The notes under the pieces: generated by a model
Told to the model about the DNA's origin: nothing
The model's input: the letters and a program-made list of their open reading frames with translations, nothing else
The model's database searches: none
Assembly: GCA_035222895.1 (NCBI GenBank)
Contig: JAVYIG010000415.1
Coordinates: forward strand, 496,001-560,000
DNA: 64,000 bases
Direction: 5' to 3'
DNA from: Strongylocentrotus droebachiensis
Lineage: Eukaryota > Echinodermata > Echinoidea > Camarodonta > Strongylocentrotidae
Part shown: one piece after another, positions 1 through 12,356 of the stretch
Position numbering within the stretch: position 1 is the stretch's first letter
How the letters are laid out: each line of letters starts with the position of its first letter
Translations under genes and position numbers: made by a program

Positions 1-598
1 TATCCCAATTTGCCTCTTTGCGATGACGGAAACATGATCATGCTTTCTATTTTCGACTAACATGTGTTTGGTTTTTGGAATAGTTGCTCAAGGTATGGAA
101 TAGATGCGTATTGCTCTCAATTGCAGATTTAGGAGCAAGGGAAACATGAAAAAGAAACGATACAAAAATGCCAGATACGGGATTCTTTCATAAAGTTGTA
201 TTCGAAACATTGTCAAGTATTTCCTTTTTATTGATTTTGTTTGTCTTTTTTCCTTACTATTAAATACTATCCCAATTGTCTCTCCTTTTATTTTTCATTA
301 ACGAACCTGGATATTTCCCTGCCACATTGATAATCTTTTCGGGAGATATCCAAATTTCATTAGTTTAATCTTGATTACTTATTTCCCCTCTTTGTCTCTA
401 ATTGTTAGTTGTTCGTATATAGATATATAGGTTCTCGAAACATTTATTTGTATTTAATGTTTTGCGTATTTTGTATTTTGCATGTTTTTACTTGAACGTG
501 GAAATGAAAACAGAAGAATAAATCAAATTAAATTAAATTTCATTAAGGTTTCATACGATTGTTACATAAATGAAAAGTATTTAAATAGTTGAGGGTAA

Positions 599-1136
599 TT
601 AAAGGGAACCAAAACCTTCATACTAAGTTACTTTTATTGTAAATTTTAAGATATTTGAATAAAATTAGTGAAAATTTGAACAAAATCGGGCAAGGAATAA
701 GGAAGTTAAATTTTTTTAAATGACTAGTCAATAGAGGGCGATATTCAATTTGATGCGTCATTTGTGGACAGCTCTCCAATTACTTCAAATTTCACAATTC
801 TTTTGTTTTCTTCGTATTTATTTGTGTTCTTGATCCGACTTCATAAAATGTGAAGTAGAATATCATTTTGCATTATATACCTTGCTTTCAGGAGAGTAGA
901 TTATCTCAATCACAAGAAAGAAGGGGAAAAAAAGAAATTTGAAGTACAAAAGACATGGAGAGTTGTCCACAAATGACGAATCAAATTGAATATCGCCCTC
1001 TAGTTACTAGTCATTTCAAAAAGCTTTAACTTCTTTATTCCTTGCCCTATTTTGTTCAAATTTTCACTGATTTTATTTAAATATCTTAAACTTTAAAATA
1101 AAAGTAACTTAGTATGAAGGTTTTGGTTCCCTTTAA
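599..1136. mobile_element. TTAA-bounded foldback element (MITE-like)
   Basis: Both ends read TTAAAGGGAACCAAAACC towards the centre, and the arms pair for most of their length. The left arm covers about 599-845 and the right arm about 860-1136, with a few mismatches and a short insertion in the right arm near 890-930. The centre at 838-856 is itself a palindrome (ACTTCATAAAATGTGAAGT). There is no transposase frame. TTAA at both outer edges would fit a piggyBac-type target duplication, but TTAA could also be part of the inverted repeat, so the superfamily is open. Confidence 0.8.
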
Positions 1137-1457
1137 GAAAAAATAGAAAATGAGCGAGAAAATAAATTGCTAATTAAATTAGGCCTATATCTATAATTCA
1201 AAAACTTCCTAAATAGACTACTAATGTTAATGATTTTACGTATCATATGAAATAACCAGCTATAAGAAAGGAATGTAACGAAAATATGAAAGAGGAAAAG
1301 CCCTCTGGAACAACATTTAAGAGGAAGGAGTGAAGTGGTACTCTGGCATTTTAGGTAACTGTACATGAGAGTCCAATTAATTGTCCTGGTATGTGTAGCT
1401 TATGGCCGAACTGCAGCAGAACCAGGACTCAGAACAAATGTGAATATTTGCAAAGAA

Positions 1458-1478
1458 CCCCCCCCCCCCCCCCCCCCC
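1458..1478 (+). repeat. Poly-C tract, 21 C
   Basis: Uninterrupted run of C. It is the longest C homopolymer in the window and a likely site of length error in assembly. Confidence 0.95.
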
Positions 1479-2500
1479 ATTATCGATTTCTATTCAAGGG
1501 TGCTTTTGAGATTACCTTTTATTCCTCTAATATTTGTTTAGAATTCTTACACATTTTGTCCTTATTCGGATCTGTTAAAACAATGTTGACATGATTTAAC
1601 TGGATCCATCTGAATGTTTAAGATTTCCCGTCATTGAAATGCGACACTGTTTTCGGCATTATAACCTCATTTTTTCCTGAGAAAGTTCGTGCATATGTTT
1701 TCTCCTCCATCCCCGTTAAAACCATCCTTCCAACCGTTATAGAACTTTGTCCTTATAAGATAAGTGGTCTTCTGCTCTACTTATGTCACCGATAGCCCCT
1801 TATCGCCGTCTATGTTTGCAGTCAGGAAAGTAGAAAGCTTTCAAAGCAACGGATAATGATGTCATTGTATGATAGAAAGCCTCCTATTTTGATAGATGAG
1901 ACGCTCTTTGAAAAGAGCCTCAATCGCTTTAGAAGTGTTCTGTTTTAACACCTATTCTCCCATCACCACCGTTTGAAGAAGGGTGGTGTGCGCACCATTG
2001 TGCGTGCATGTACAAAGCGGTTTGGGGTTGTTGTTGTTGTTGTTCGTTTGGTATTATAATGGCTATTAGTTAAATTTGACTATTGTTGCCAATTGTGCGG
2101 GTGTATGGTGGAGTGTAAGCGCAATTGAAGGAAAAATGTTCGTGAGCGTGTGTTAGAGGTGTAGGCATGGGTGATCGGACTTTTAAAACCTGAGGATGAA
2201 GCTTGATCAAATGTTAAGAGCCTTAATAATTCAGAAATCATGTTTTAAATTTATAGGGGAAATAGGGAATATTTAATCTACAAAAACAGGATTAATACCA
2301 CATGGCTTTGCAGAATAATGACAATGAAATAACATCCCCACATTTCGATTATAACACCATAATTTAAGAAAAGACCCGATATTTTGAAGATTTAGAAAAT
2401 ATAAAGGCGAAAACAGAATAATGGTGATGAATAAATAGTACCATCCACTAACTTTGATAATGATAAATAATGTAAGAAAAAAAGACGATATCCTACGATT

Positions 2501-2533
2501 TTTTTTTTGGGGGGGGGGGGGCGGGCGGGCGGG
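2501..2533 (+). repeat. T-run joined to G-run with G-quadruplex motif
   Basis: A T run passes directly into 13 G and then three further GGG blocks separated by single C. This satisfies the usual G-quadruplex pattern on the plus strand. Confidence 0.85.
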
Positions 2534-3894
2534 AATTAAGCAGCAAGTAGAATAGAGCGATTAAATAACACCATCTAAAACAAAACGTAGATTGCACTAA
2601 ACGAACCAAATACAGGAGGAGAGATGAATTTGATAGATTTAGACATTGTAACACATTATCGATTGTGTGATGCTTATAAGAAAAGGAAAATATAAACAGG
2701 CAACGTCACGAGGACATATGTGATATGAATATTGATTCACTATGTGGGCTAAACTGCCTCGCCTCATCGAGCTCAAGTTGGCTCGATGAATAAAATATCG
2801 AAATATTTATCCGCTCTATCAGATGTGACATCTTACTCAAGGTCACGTAATTGTGAAATTTACGGGGCGTGAAGTTGAAAAGCGATGTTTCGAGTGAAGG
2901 AATTCGAGCTTGCATATGTATAGTTAAAGGAATACTCAACCAGTTTTTATACAATAATAATAATAATAACGATGCTTATAAAGCTCTCACCATCAAAGTC
3001 TTTAAAGGTAATACAAAGTTTTGGGAAATTTTGAAAATTGGGTGGAAAGTGAATCTTTACAATTTGATAAATTTGGATGCCCCTGTGGATGTATTATAAG
3101 CACTACAAAAATTAGCCCCAAAAACACTTCTCTTTTCGAGAAAAATTGAATATACAAATTTACCGGTGCTCCCGGTAAATTTTGATAAATTTCAGATAGC
3201 GCCTATGGCCGTACAATGTTAGATGTGACCATGAAAATCTCAGAATATGTAGTTGTGGTATACAATTTCCAAAAGAGAATAGCTAATCGGTCGATTTTAG
3301 TCAAGAAACATCGTTTCATAGCTAAATTAATATCTTGACCTTGAGAGAGAGCTATACAACATAAAGAGTTTATTATTTATAATTTCATAACTTTAGACTC
3401 GATTTCAACCGCGACAACGATCAATGGATATTGTAGGAACGCATATGCTTCCAATATGTTCATTTGAACCAAATTCATGACCCCATACCAAAACTTTGTA
3501 ATAACTTTAAGTGCTATAACAAACAAAATACTATGATAAACAATTACATATTAAATAAAACAAAAAGAAAATGCAAATAAACCTACAGATTACAATATGA
3601 AATAGACATACAGCAGAGTAAGTTAATCATCAAAAGCAATTTTGATTAAATGTGTCTTAAAACAAGTTTTGAATTGTTTAACAGTCTGACAGTTTTTACA
3701 TGAAACATATCAGTTGATCTGGGAATAGACCTCCCTTCGGAGAACACATTTATATCTTCATTTTACCTCATTTATTTTGTTTAAGATCATTAATAGTTAA
3801 CGTGTTTATACAAGACAATTTTTTTTGGTTGGTTTGATGGTTCATTTTGGTTTGATGGTTCATTTTGGTTTGATGGTTTATTTTTCCTCACTGC

Positions 3895-4046
3895 TAAGGA
3901 TGCATGGGTATGCTTGTACATGTGAATATAGCAACCAGGGGACCGACGGCTTAATGCCCTCTCCGATGGAATTGGTAAAGGGCATAAGCGCATCGACTTG
4001 ACTTCCCGGTTACGAGACCACAGCTTGCCCCTTGAGCTAGCACGTT
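3895..4046 (-). mobile_element. Degraded tRNA-derived SINE
   Basis: Read on the minus strand, the copy starts near 4046 with a tRNA-like segment (TAGCTCAAGGGGCAAGC, A-box-like, then CTCGTAACCGGGAAGTC). It continues into a body containing GGGCATTAAGCCGTCGGTCC. The B box is largely lost. The body resembles SINE bodies I recall from marine invertebrates, but that is memory, not a search. Confidence 0.5.
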
Positions 4047-4488
4047 CGTTTCTTTGTCTTTGCTGGCTTCTGTAATTATTTGATTCTTTGCTTGTTTTGC
4101 GAAGGCTGAAGAAAAGTAAATCATGAACAAAAATGAATAACAGAAAATAATAAATAACAGATTAGTAAAAAGTTGTATTCCTCATGTATTTTCCTTATTT
4201 CTAGAATTTTGTTTTAACCCATGCTCAAATCAATATATACCATGATACAGATTTCAGTTTAATATTAAGAGATAACAATAAATATTAATGATATAATTAC
4301 ATATCCATGATTTTTTTAAAGTAAATATTTGTCATCAAATGATTCAATTAAATACTGTTTAACATACGTGTAAGTTTCTGAGAAAAAAAATTAATGGTTA
4401 AATACGTTTCTCACCCCTTATCAATTTGTTGTATTATTGTCAAGATATCTTGTTGGTGGAATTTCACATTTCTTTTTCATTTTGCTTT

Positions 4489-4835
4489 TTTTATAGACGC
4501 CTTTTAGTACTGACAAGCTCAGGTATGGTTACACGTTCTCTTTTTTGTCTTGTTGCTGTGTATTTGTTTGGACACCCTGTAACGCAGTTGTGCTCCACGT
4601 TGGATTATTTTTTCCCTTTTTGTGCTGTTTTTTGTCTAGATACCCTGTATTACAGTTTAGCTCGGGTGGTTTTACCATGATAACCATGCGAAGCGCCAAG
4701 TGTATCAAGTCTGACAGACATGAGCGCTATACAAGAACCCTCTATTATTTTTTTGGTTATAACACTTTTTTCTCCTCGGTGCTTTTTTTTGTCTAGACAC
4801 ACTGTACTGCATTGCAGATCAGGTGGGATTACGCA
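4489..4835 (+). repeat. Degenerate tandem repeat with inserted SINE-like tail
   Basis: Four diverged copies of a unit around TTTTTGTCTAGACACCCTGTA begin near 4489, 4553, 4627 and 4784. Between the third and fourth copies, 4683-4755 reads like a SINE 3' end: GAGCGCTATACAAGAACC followed by a T/A-rich tail. The short open frames here translate this repeat. Confidence 0.4.
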
Positions 4836-5205
4836 TTGTTGCTAATGAACTAGTTATCTCGCCAAGGCCTAATGTGTCAACAACTCCAAATTAATTCCTA
4901 GATGGTGTGCTCACCACATGCGGCTAAATGAATAAATAAACATCGCTGTCGCTACACAAGGTTGTGCAACTCGTTATTTTTCTTTCTTTTTATTGCTCCT
5001 TTTTTGTGGGGGCGGGGTTGCAGAAACACCAGGAATACGCCAATTTGTATATGAGTGCTAGAGCGAGGAATATTTTAGGCTTGTCATTTTTTGGCCGTTT
5101 TTAAATGATCAGATTGGCAGTAAAGATAACATTTACGAGGAATGATGGGATGGTTCAAGTTCAACAGGTTTACAGATGGACCAGACATCATTCCAATGGG
5201 TGGAC

Positions 5206-5238
5206 AGAGGGAGAGAGAGAGAGAGGGGGGGGGGGGGC
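5206..5238 (+). repeat. (GA)n passing into poly-G
   Basis: A short GAGAGA array runs straight into about 13 G. Confidence 0.9.
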
Positions 5239-5634
5239 ATCAATTTGCACTGTTCCCCATAAAGTAAACATAATTCTTTTTCTTACCTCTTTTCCCGGAG
5301 TGATTTTGAATGTGGTCTATCCTTCATAAATTAAGTTAATGTCTTCCAACATTTAATGATCAATCTCTTTAGATTGACCAATTGAGTTCGAGGTAGATAT
5401 CGGGTTATGTGATACAAATAAATCATGTCCTCAAAATTACGTCATTAAAAGAGAAAGAAGTAAAAAAAAATTCAACATTATGGGCATCCGTGTATTTCGA
5501 AATCCTAGATCTATGGCCAAGGGAATACAACACGTGTGAGAGTGCAAAAGTGCAATAATTAAGGCATACATTTATTATGGATCATCACCTTGGCAAGACG
5601 AGATCGTTCATTTTTCGATAGAAAATCGACATAC

Positions 5635-6261
5635 TTAAAGGTCGGGTGACATCCAAATATAACTTGATTCCTGTTGATGTACAGGACTGCATACAGCTCA
5701 AATTTTGTTATTCATACATCTAAATATATTTCATAGATTCGTTAATATTGTTTAAAATTATTTTCTCGGGCCTGCTAAGCTCCACCCTAAACAATTGCTC
5801 CAGATCTCATTCATCTTGTGACATCTTCTGTCAATCATTAGTGAGCTAACAAAAGACAGTCGTATGTAGATTCACCAGAGCTGACCACCTGTTTACAATA
5901 GACCATATTATACCAACATAGGAGTTGCTATGTCAGACGTGCTGTAGTATCACCAGGAAAAGAAGGTAATGTGGAGGTATTGTATGAAAGAATGCATTTC
6001 TTTTGTGAGCATGTGCTGAGCTTGGGGAAGTTGTATACCACTGTCAATTGTTAGCTCACTATTGGCAGATGATGTCACAAGATGAATGAGATCTGGAGCA
6101 TTTTTTTAGAGTGGAGCTTAGCAGGTTTGAGAAAATTATTTTAAAAAATATTTAAAAATCTATGACAAATATTCAGATGTTTGAATTACAAAATTTGAGG
6201 TGTATGCAGCCCTGCAAATCAACATGAATCAACTTATATTTGGATGTCACCCGACCTTTAA
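5635..6261. mobile_element. TTAA-bounded long-arm foldback element
   Basis: Ends are TTAAAGGTCGGGTGACATCC and its reverse complement. The arms extend about 220-235 bp: left 5635-5865, right 6040-6261, around a unique centre of about 170 bp. Arm identity is high but imperfect, suggesting some age. Shared arm blocks include the segments around GCTCCAGATCTCATTCATCT and GTGAGCTAACAA. No coding capacity, so it is non-autonomous. It has the same TTAAAGG start as the 599 and 10735 elements. Confidence 0.85.
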
Positions 6262-6892
6262 ATGATCATGGGATGCAACGCTTCAATGTCAAGTGACGAT
6301 GTTCATGCTACGGGGAAAATACGAAGAGAAAGGGAATGAGAGCGTGTATATCGAATGAACATGTTGTATATCAACATGACGCATTTCCTTTTTATAACAA
6401 GTATGAACAATATCGTCACCATGAATTAAGATCGCTAGTAAAACTTGTTATAACACACCGATTTTTTAAAAATTTAATTCAAATATTCCCTGTCTTTTGA
6501 CCATGTTGTTCGGGAGGGAGAAAATTAAAATTAACGTAGTATATTACAACCATGTCGATTGAAAAGAAACCTCCGTCAAAGAAATTGCATCGCCATTGTT
6601 GAGTTTCGATTTGATCCTGCCGCACAATAATACATTTTAGAATAGTTAGTATAGTATCAATCTAAATGATCATTTTGGCTGAACATTGAATATGTTGAAC
6701 GTTCTCTTTTTCTTTTTTTTTTGAATACGTAAGCAGATAATTTGGAGCACTATCTAATTACTGACGTGGGTTAACAAAAGAGAGGAAGGGGGTGCAAGGG
6801 GTTTGCACCGAACACCCCTATTTTTGCCAACTACGATACAGCTCTCATATACATGTATTTAGTTTTCCCCCATAATAATCTTGATGAATGCT

Positions 6893-7400
6893 GGTAACAT
6901 TGTTCAGATGAGAGAAAATGGTGGTAATGTAGTGACTTCAATGCTAGATGTACAATTAAAGATAATCTAAACGTTTGAGTGAGAACAGATCATCATTAAT
7001 GATTAAAATTGGGAAAAAACTTATCTGATCGATTCCTTAATTCTCCCAACTATATTATTACAATTTAATTACATTTTAGGTGAATGTAAATTGTCACAAA
7101 GCAATGAATTGGCTCTATACCCTTCCAGATATTTTTGTGTTGACAGATTTTTTTAAAGCCTGTCTTATGTCTTATTTACATGGAAAAACGGTTGGGAAAA
7201 TACAAAAATGGTTTGGAGAATTTACTGTTAAAGGGTGTCGCACAGTAACGCCTTGAAAGATAACCATAATTATCTTTGTGGTTTGAGAATTTTTTGCTGT
7301 CAGAGGGTTAGTAAAGCAGAAGGAATATATTAAGTAACATTTCATACACAAATTACGCAGTTTTTGCATTAACCTTCAACAATGTTACCGAGTCACTTTA
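6893..7400 (+). mobile_element. Dispersed element of the GGTAACATTG family, copy 1
   Basis: About 508 bp, clearly homologous to the copy at 9338-9888 along its length. The right end reads CAATGTTACCGAGTCACTTTA. The left end starts at GGTAACATTG and lacks the outer AAGTGACTC seen in relatives. A block of about 31 bp around TTTTCCCCCATA...TTGATGAATGCT occurs on both sides (6862-6892 and 7402-7433). Confidence 0.8.
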
Positions 7401-7716
7401 CGTTTTTTCCCCCATAGAAAATTGATGAATGCTTTACACCAAATTGTGCAAAATGGGTCTCATCCCCATCTTCGTGAAAAGCAAAACAAAGAATTAGACA
7501 ATAAGTCATCAAGGGTGGACTGTCATATATTTCGTTTCAGGTTTTCGGATAACCATGATTTCGCAGATTTCTTTTGTCCGTCCCTTCTTTCCCGCAAAAC
7601 ACCATGTTATGACTTATTGGGGAGCAGTTTTGTAAAATATTACCATTAGTATCGTAACGTAGAAAATCACGTTCGATATTATACAAATAGTACACAGCAG
7701 TGAGGGCATTAGTGAG

Positions 7717-7793
7717 AAATACCCACACGAGGTACCTATGGAACAGTCTAACACAGTTTGGACTGTTTTGAAGGTACCGAGTGTGGGTAATTT
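7717..7793. repeat. 77-bp imperfect palindrome
   Basis: The arms begin AAATACCCACAC and end GTGTGGGTAATTT. Inside, GGTACCT pairs with AGGTACC and AACAGTC with GACTGTT. It could be a very small foldback element or a structured site. Confidence 0.7.
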
Positions 7794-8166
7794 TACCACA
7801 TTACGCGTTAGGCAAAATAAATACCTGGTCACGTGTACGCTTTTAACCAATCAATTGATCAGGATCCACGTGATCATCTTATATTATCTATTGGACAAAC
7901 GAAACAATCAGTGACGAGTTCAAGCAAATCTTACGGCACTCTCGGAGGCAAACGATGATGGTTGAGGGATGGTCTAAATACATCAGTATTTTATAGGACG
8001 GGTCATTACACTTGTTTCCCCCTTGCGGCACTCCATTTCAACCATGCGCAATGCCTGTGATATAAGACATTTCACCCATTTTTTGCTGTCTTTTTTGATA
8101 TATTTGTTAAAGTCTGGCTGCTTTACTAACAAGCATTTATGCTTTCTTAGCAGTCAGGTAAAATAA

Positions 8167-8220
8167 CCACCATCACCATCACCACCACCATCACCATCAC
8201 CATCACCATCATCATCACCG
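8167..8220 (+). repeat. (CAC/CAT)n trinucleotide array
   Basis: Mixed CAC and CAT triplets over about 50 bp. Confidence 0.9.
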
Positions 8221-9014
8221 CACCAAACTCTAATTTTTAAATCATTTTTAATCTCCTTGTTTTACAGTGGCTTCCTCGTATTAACTGCGGGCACAAGAGG
8301 TAAATTGGTGACAGATTTTCTCTAGAATCTGATATATATCTACACGTGCTTATCGTTTAAACGAAATTGATTTACTTTTCGATAGTTTGCACATGATACA
8401 TGCAGTTCGAGAATATCCGATACATAAGGGATGGGTGTTTGATTTTCGTGATGTCCGCAAAGCAATTTGTGAATTGCCCCCAAAATGGGGTAACTTGTAA
8501 GTAAATACACGGCGCTATATGCTTTACCTAACGTTTCATCAATGCTCCAAACATAGAAAATAGTAATACTGCGCTATGTAAATAAGGCGATGAAACATGG
8601 TATCCTCTTCATTTTGCTCCCCAGCGATGCTCCGCCCTCGCTGATATTGCCATAACCGTATTGCATTATCAAATTCAGGGAAATCTAGCCTCCCCTTCTC
8701 CTTTTTCCTCCCAAATGATCTTGTAAGCTGTTCTGCCGAATTCCCCTTCTCAAGATTGAATTATAAAAAGATAGAGCTGCTTTTTATGAGGGTATATAGA
8801 ACGTGGCTTGAAGATAAATCAACCTTGTGATGATCTTAGCCAAGCATTTTATGCATAATTCAAGTTTATGTCACTTCAGCGTTTCATGTACTGTTTAACA
8901 TGTTCATAGTCTTTAGTATTTCTTATATTTTGTTGGATGTTATTATAATAGTTTTGACCGTTCCTGAATCTTATGTCGCAAACAGTAGGGTCCATTTGTG
9001 TATTATACAGCATA

Positions 9015-9190
9015 CCTAAATGAATTAATGAATAAATACATAATTAAATGAATACATAACTTCATAACTAAATTAATTAATGAGTAAATAATAATTCAAT
9101 TAATAAATGAATACATGGATATAAGAATAAATGAAAAAATAAATGACTAAATTATTAAATGATTGCAATAAATGAATGCATTAATAAACA
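9015..9190 (+). repeat. Degenerate (TAAATGAA)n AT-rich minisatellite
   Basis: Repeated words such as AATGAATAAATAC, TTAATGAGTAAATA and AATAAATGAA follow each other with variable spacing. No regular unit length is preserved. Confidence 0.7.
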
Positions 9191-9337
9191 CAATAATAAC
9201 AAAATAGATACACAACAGCAGATTTTCTTCTCACTCTTCATCAGAATCTCTCTGTTGCATGGTGAGTTCCGATTGTGAGGAAAAAAGGGAGGGGGGGGTC
9301 CCGTTTGGGATTAAATATTGTATAATATTATGCTTGC

Positions 9338-9888
9338 TAAAGGGACTTGGTAACATTGTTCAGATGAGAGATAGTTGTGCTAAGGTAGTGACTTCAATGC
9401 CAGATGTACAATTAAAGATAATCTGAAAATGTGAGTGAAAACGGACCATTATTCATGGTACAAATTGGGAAAAACTGATCTGATCGATTCCTTAATTCTC
9501 CCAACTATATTAGTACAATTTAATTAAATTTTAGGTGAATGTAAATCGTCACAAAGCAATAAAATGGCTCTACGTTCCATTCCAGACATTTAAATGTTGA
9601 CAGATTTTGTATAGCCTGTTTTATGTCTTTTTTTGATGGAAAAACGGTTGGGAAAATTTTTAAATGGTTTGGAGAATTTACTGTTAATCAAGTTGTTAAG
9701 TGTTAGAGGGTGTCATACATTGACGCCGTCAAAGAAAACCATAGATATCTTCGTGGTTTGAGAATTTTTTCAGGATATTTTGCATGTCAGAGGGTTAGTA
9801 CAGTAGAAGGAATATAGTAAGTAACATTTTATACAAAAATTAAGCAATTTTTTCATCAACATTCAACAATGTTACCGAGTCAATTTAA
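9338..9888 (+). mobile_element. Dispersed element of the GGTAACATTG family, copy 2
   Basis: It starts TAAAGGGACTTGGTAACATTG-like and ends CAATGTTACCGAGTCAATTTA, giving a terminal inverted repeat of about 20 bp. It is homologous to 6893-7400, with small indels, including extra sequence near 9685-9710 and 9765-9785. No open frame of note. Confidence 0.8.
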
Positions 9889-10734
9889 AGCAAACTTTGA
9901 TTTGAGCTCTGGTAAAGGCGGCAAATAAATTGTAAGCTTTCCCATTCTGTCATGTCATGTTTGTAGAAAATTCATACCATATATTTAAAAAAAAATCCTC
10001 TGGCAATATTTGCCCTTGCAATGCCGTCATACCTTTTTATCTAGTGCTTTTGATCAAGACCGAGTCAGCTTCTTATGTAATCGATGATTCTCAAAACTCA
10101 CTGTAAACGTTAATTCTTATATACTGCATAATCACATTTTCTCGATTATTTCTAATACATTTCTTTCACCATCTTATTTTATGGCTAGAACTCAACTTTA
10201 TCCCCTATAATTTATGGGAACAATTTTATTCCAGTATGCGTTTACTATATCTTTCTTTTACTTGTTTGGTGAATGGCATCACGGATATAACATTATGAGA
10301 GAGAGAGAGAGAGATGGTTGTATATATTTAACTAACGAACATTTCTCCAGCTCATTTAATATGTAACATTGTCCTTTTCCAAGCCCAAATTAATGGTTTC
10401 TTGAATATAATATAGAGCCAAATCCTCTTGAAATGGAATGCTAAAGGCGCACTTTTGAAGAAATAAAAATCGATCAAATAAAATAATCTGCAATATAAGC
10501 AAATGAATAGAAAGGAAAGGAACAGCAACATAAAAAGGAATATGAATTGTGTCATTAAGCACCTATTTGATTAATAATGCCACAGGTGCATTATGATCAG
10601 AGAGAAGCGAACAGGAAATACAAAATGTTATTTTGTTCTAAAATGTCAAGTTTAGGCAATGCATCTTCTTTGACATTTAGAAGTTGATTCATACTCTAAA
10701 CGATGTAAAATGCCCACTTTATATTTTTAGTATG

Positions 10735-11111
10735 TTAAAGTGACTCGGTAACGTTGCCTTAGATTTTGAAACAAAATCCTGAATCTAGCTCATACTACAA
10801 ACCTTTAGGTCATTCAGGAATCCCATGACTTTTACAAGCCGATCGCCTGTCTGATTATCAAGATATTTATGATTGGAAATCGAAATTTAAAAAACCGTTT
10901 TCCTAACGGTTTTTATAACACTACAGTCTATTGGGGAAAAAATGAGTATGGTAATAAACCCGTAACTCAATGATTTTTTACTTTTTGAGGCACTTCATGA
11001 TCATTTTGAAGCGCAATCTGTTTAGGGCTTCGATATTAGACCATATCAAAGACTCTGATAACACGTAGGGCCATGCATCTCAGATATAACATAGTTAAAC
11101 GATGCCTTTAA
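10735..11111 (+). mobile_element. TTAA-bounded element, 377 bp, copy A
   Basis: The left end reads TTAAAGTGACTCGGTAACGTTG and the right end GATGCCTTTAA. The whole unit recurs in inverted orientation at 39973-40362. The left terminus matches the terminal repeat of the 6893 and 9338 elements, while the interior differs. The two 377-390 bp copies have no long internal inverted repeat. No coding capacity. Confidence 0.82.
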
Positions 11112-12356
11112 GAACCAGAGGGTCGTCAACTCTGTGATATAAAAGTTTACGCCCTTGTACCGCCAAACAGTGCTGATGAAGACCGTCAATTGTGATCATT
11201 TATTTTTAACACGGTTACTATTTCAGTCTGAATGGCTGTTTTTCAGAAAGTCCTTGTGTCTGAATAAAAATTTACAAATTATAATACAAAAAAAAGCCAA
11301 AAACAAAACATAAACATATGCAAAATAAACGAATCAAATCGAAGCAAAAAGAAAACATAATTGGCATGAGTAACCATGAAGAATAAGGAGAAGAAAAAAG
11401 AAAAAGAAAAAAAAAGTAAAATCTTAAATCTTTATATCAAGGAGATGTTGTTGATAGCAAAAATGCTAAAGTGACATGTGCATAAAGAATGGAAACCGTC
11501 ATGTGTTTTAGCCATTTGAGGTGAATGGCTTCAGTTCTGACCATGCTTTTGAGAGGTATGTATATCATCACCTTCATTCTAAAATCGCTCTGGTTCTGAA
11601 CGTTTCCAGATAGGAGGTAATCCTTTGGGGATTACGCTAAGAGCCAACCTCAGATATCAGTCATTAATCATATTTTGATAAACCTCATCAAAGTGGCTGG
11701 ACATCACATGTACGAGAATACAATGAAAAACTAATGAACAAAAACAAAAATAATTGAAATGGCATAAAAATATATGATATGTTGCAATTTTCCTACGGAC
11801 ACGGATATTATTAATTTGAAACTAGTGTCTTTAATACGAAGAAAGACATTTTATTTCATTTCTCTTTAAACATAATTTTTGCTTCGTTCCTTTTCTTTTT
11901 AAATTGCGCAGAATAAAAAAAAACGTCCCAAAGTTACCTCATTTATAATTTTGATACATGCACAGATACCTACAAACATTTTACGTTTTACATATAGCGT
12001 TAAATGAAATATTATATTGCTTAATCCGATTTAGATTAAAATAAATATAATAGTGATAATCAAGAAAAATAATATTCAAATATTGAAGAGATTTTGCCTT
12101 AAGGTTCTTTTTGTATTTAAAAACTTTTACCAACAATCCCAATTTGAGCCTTCTACGTTTATCGTTTCTCTTTGCCATAAATGATCTATCAAACTTTTTT
12201 ACAAATCTGCAGTACGTTTACATGGATGTATATATTTTTATATATATCGACATATTACAACGAGATATATATATATATATATATATATATTATACAGTTA
12301 ACACCCAAGTTATTCATGCCCCATATGAATTTGATGTTTCTTGTGTTTTTCTTAAC
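11112..12356. other. Nothing recognised
   Basis: AT-rich sequence with A-rich patches near 11280-11430. No splice-bounded frame, no inverted repeat and no RNA gene was seen. Confidence 0.6.
12264..12290 (+). repeat. (TA)n microsatellite
   Basis: About 13 TA units. Confidence 0.9.

Larger units (their letters stand above)
1..5634. other. Gene-free stretch at the left edge
   Basis: No convincing exon was seen. Besides the elements listed separately, 1-598 and 1140-2500 are plain AT-rich sequence. A (TTG)n run lies near 2030-2046. A block starting TTAAAGGAATACTCAACC at about 2927 looks like the start of another TTAAAGG repeat, but I found no matching opposite end. The short open frames here have no domain, signal or codon character to support them. 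Confidence 0.6.
6262..10734. other. Gene-free stretch holding dispersed repeats
   Basis: Apart from the listed elements, 7800-9010 and 9890-10730 are plain AT-rich sequence. A 32-nt segment at 8268-8299 sits between an acceptor-like and a donor-like site, but it is too short to call. A small (GA)n lies near 10300. Confidence 0.55.

Noticed and set aside
8268..8299. 32-nt segment between an acceptor-like TTGTTTTACAG and a donor-like GAG|GTAAAT.
   Set aside because: Too short and the donor is weak; such pairs are expected by chance in 64 kb.
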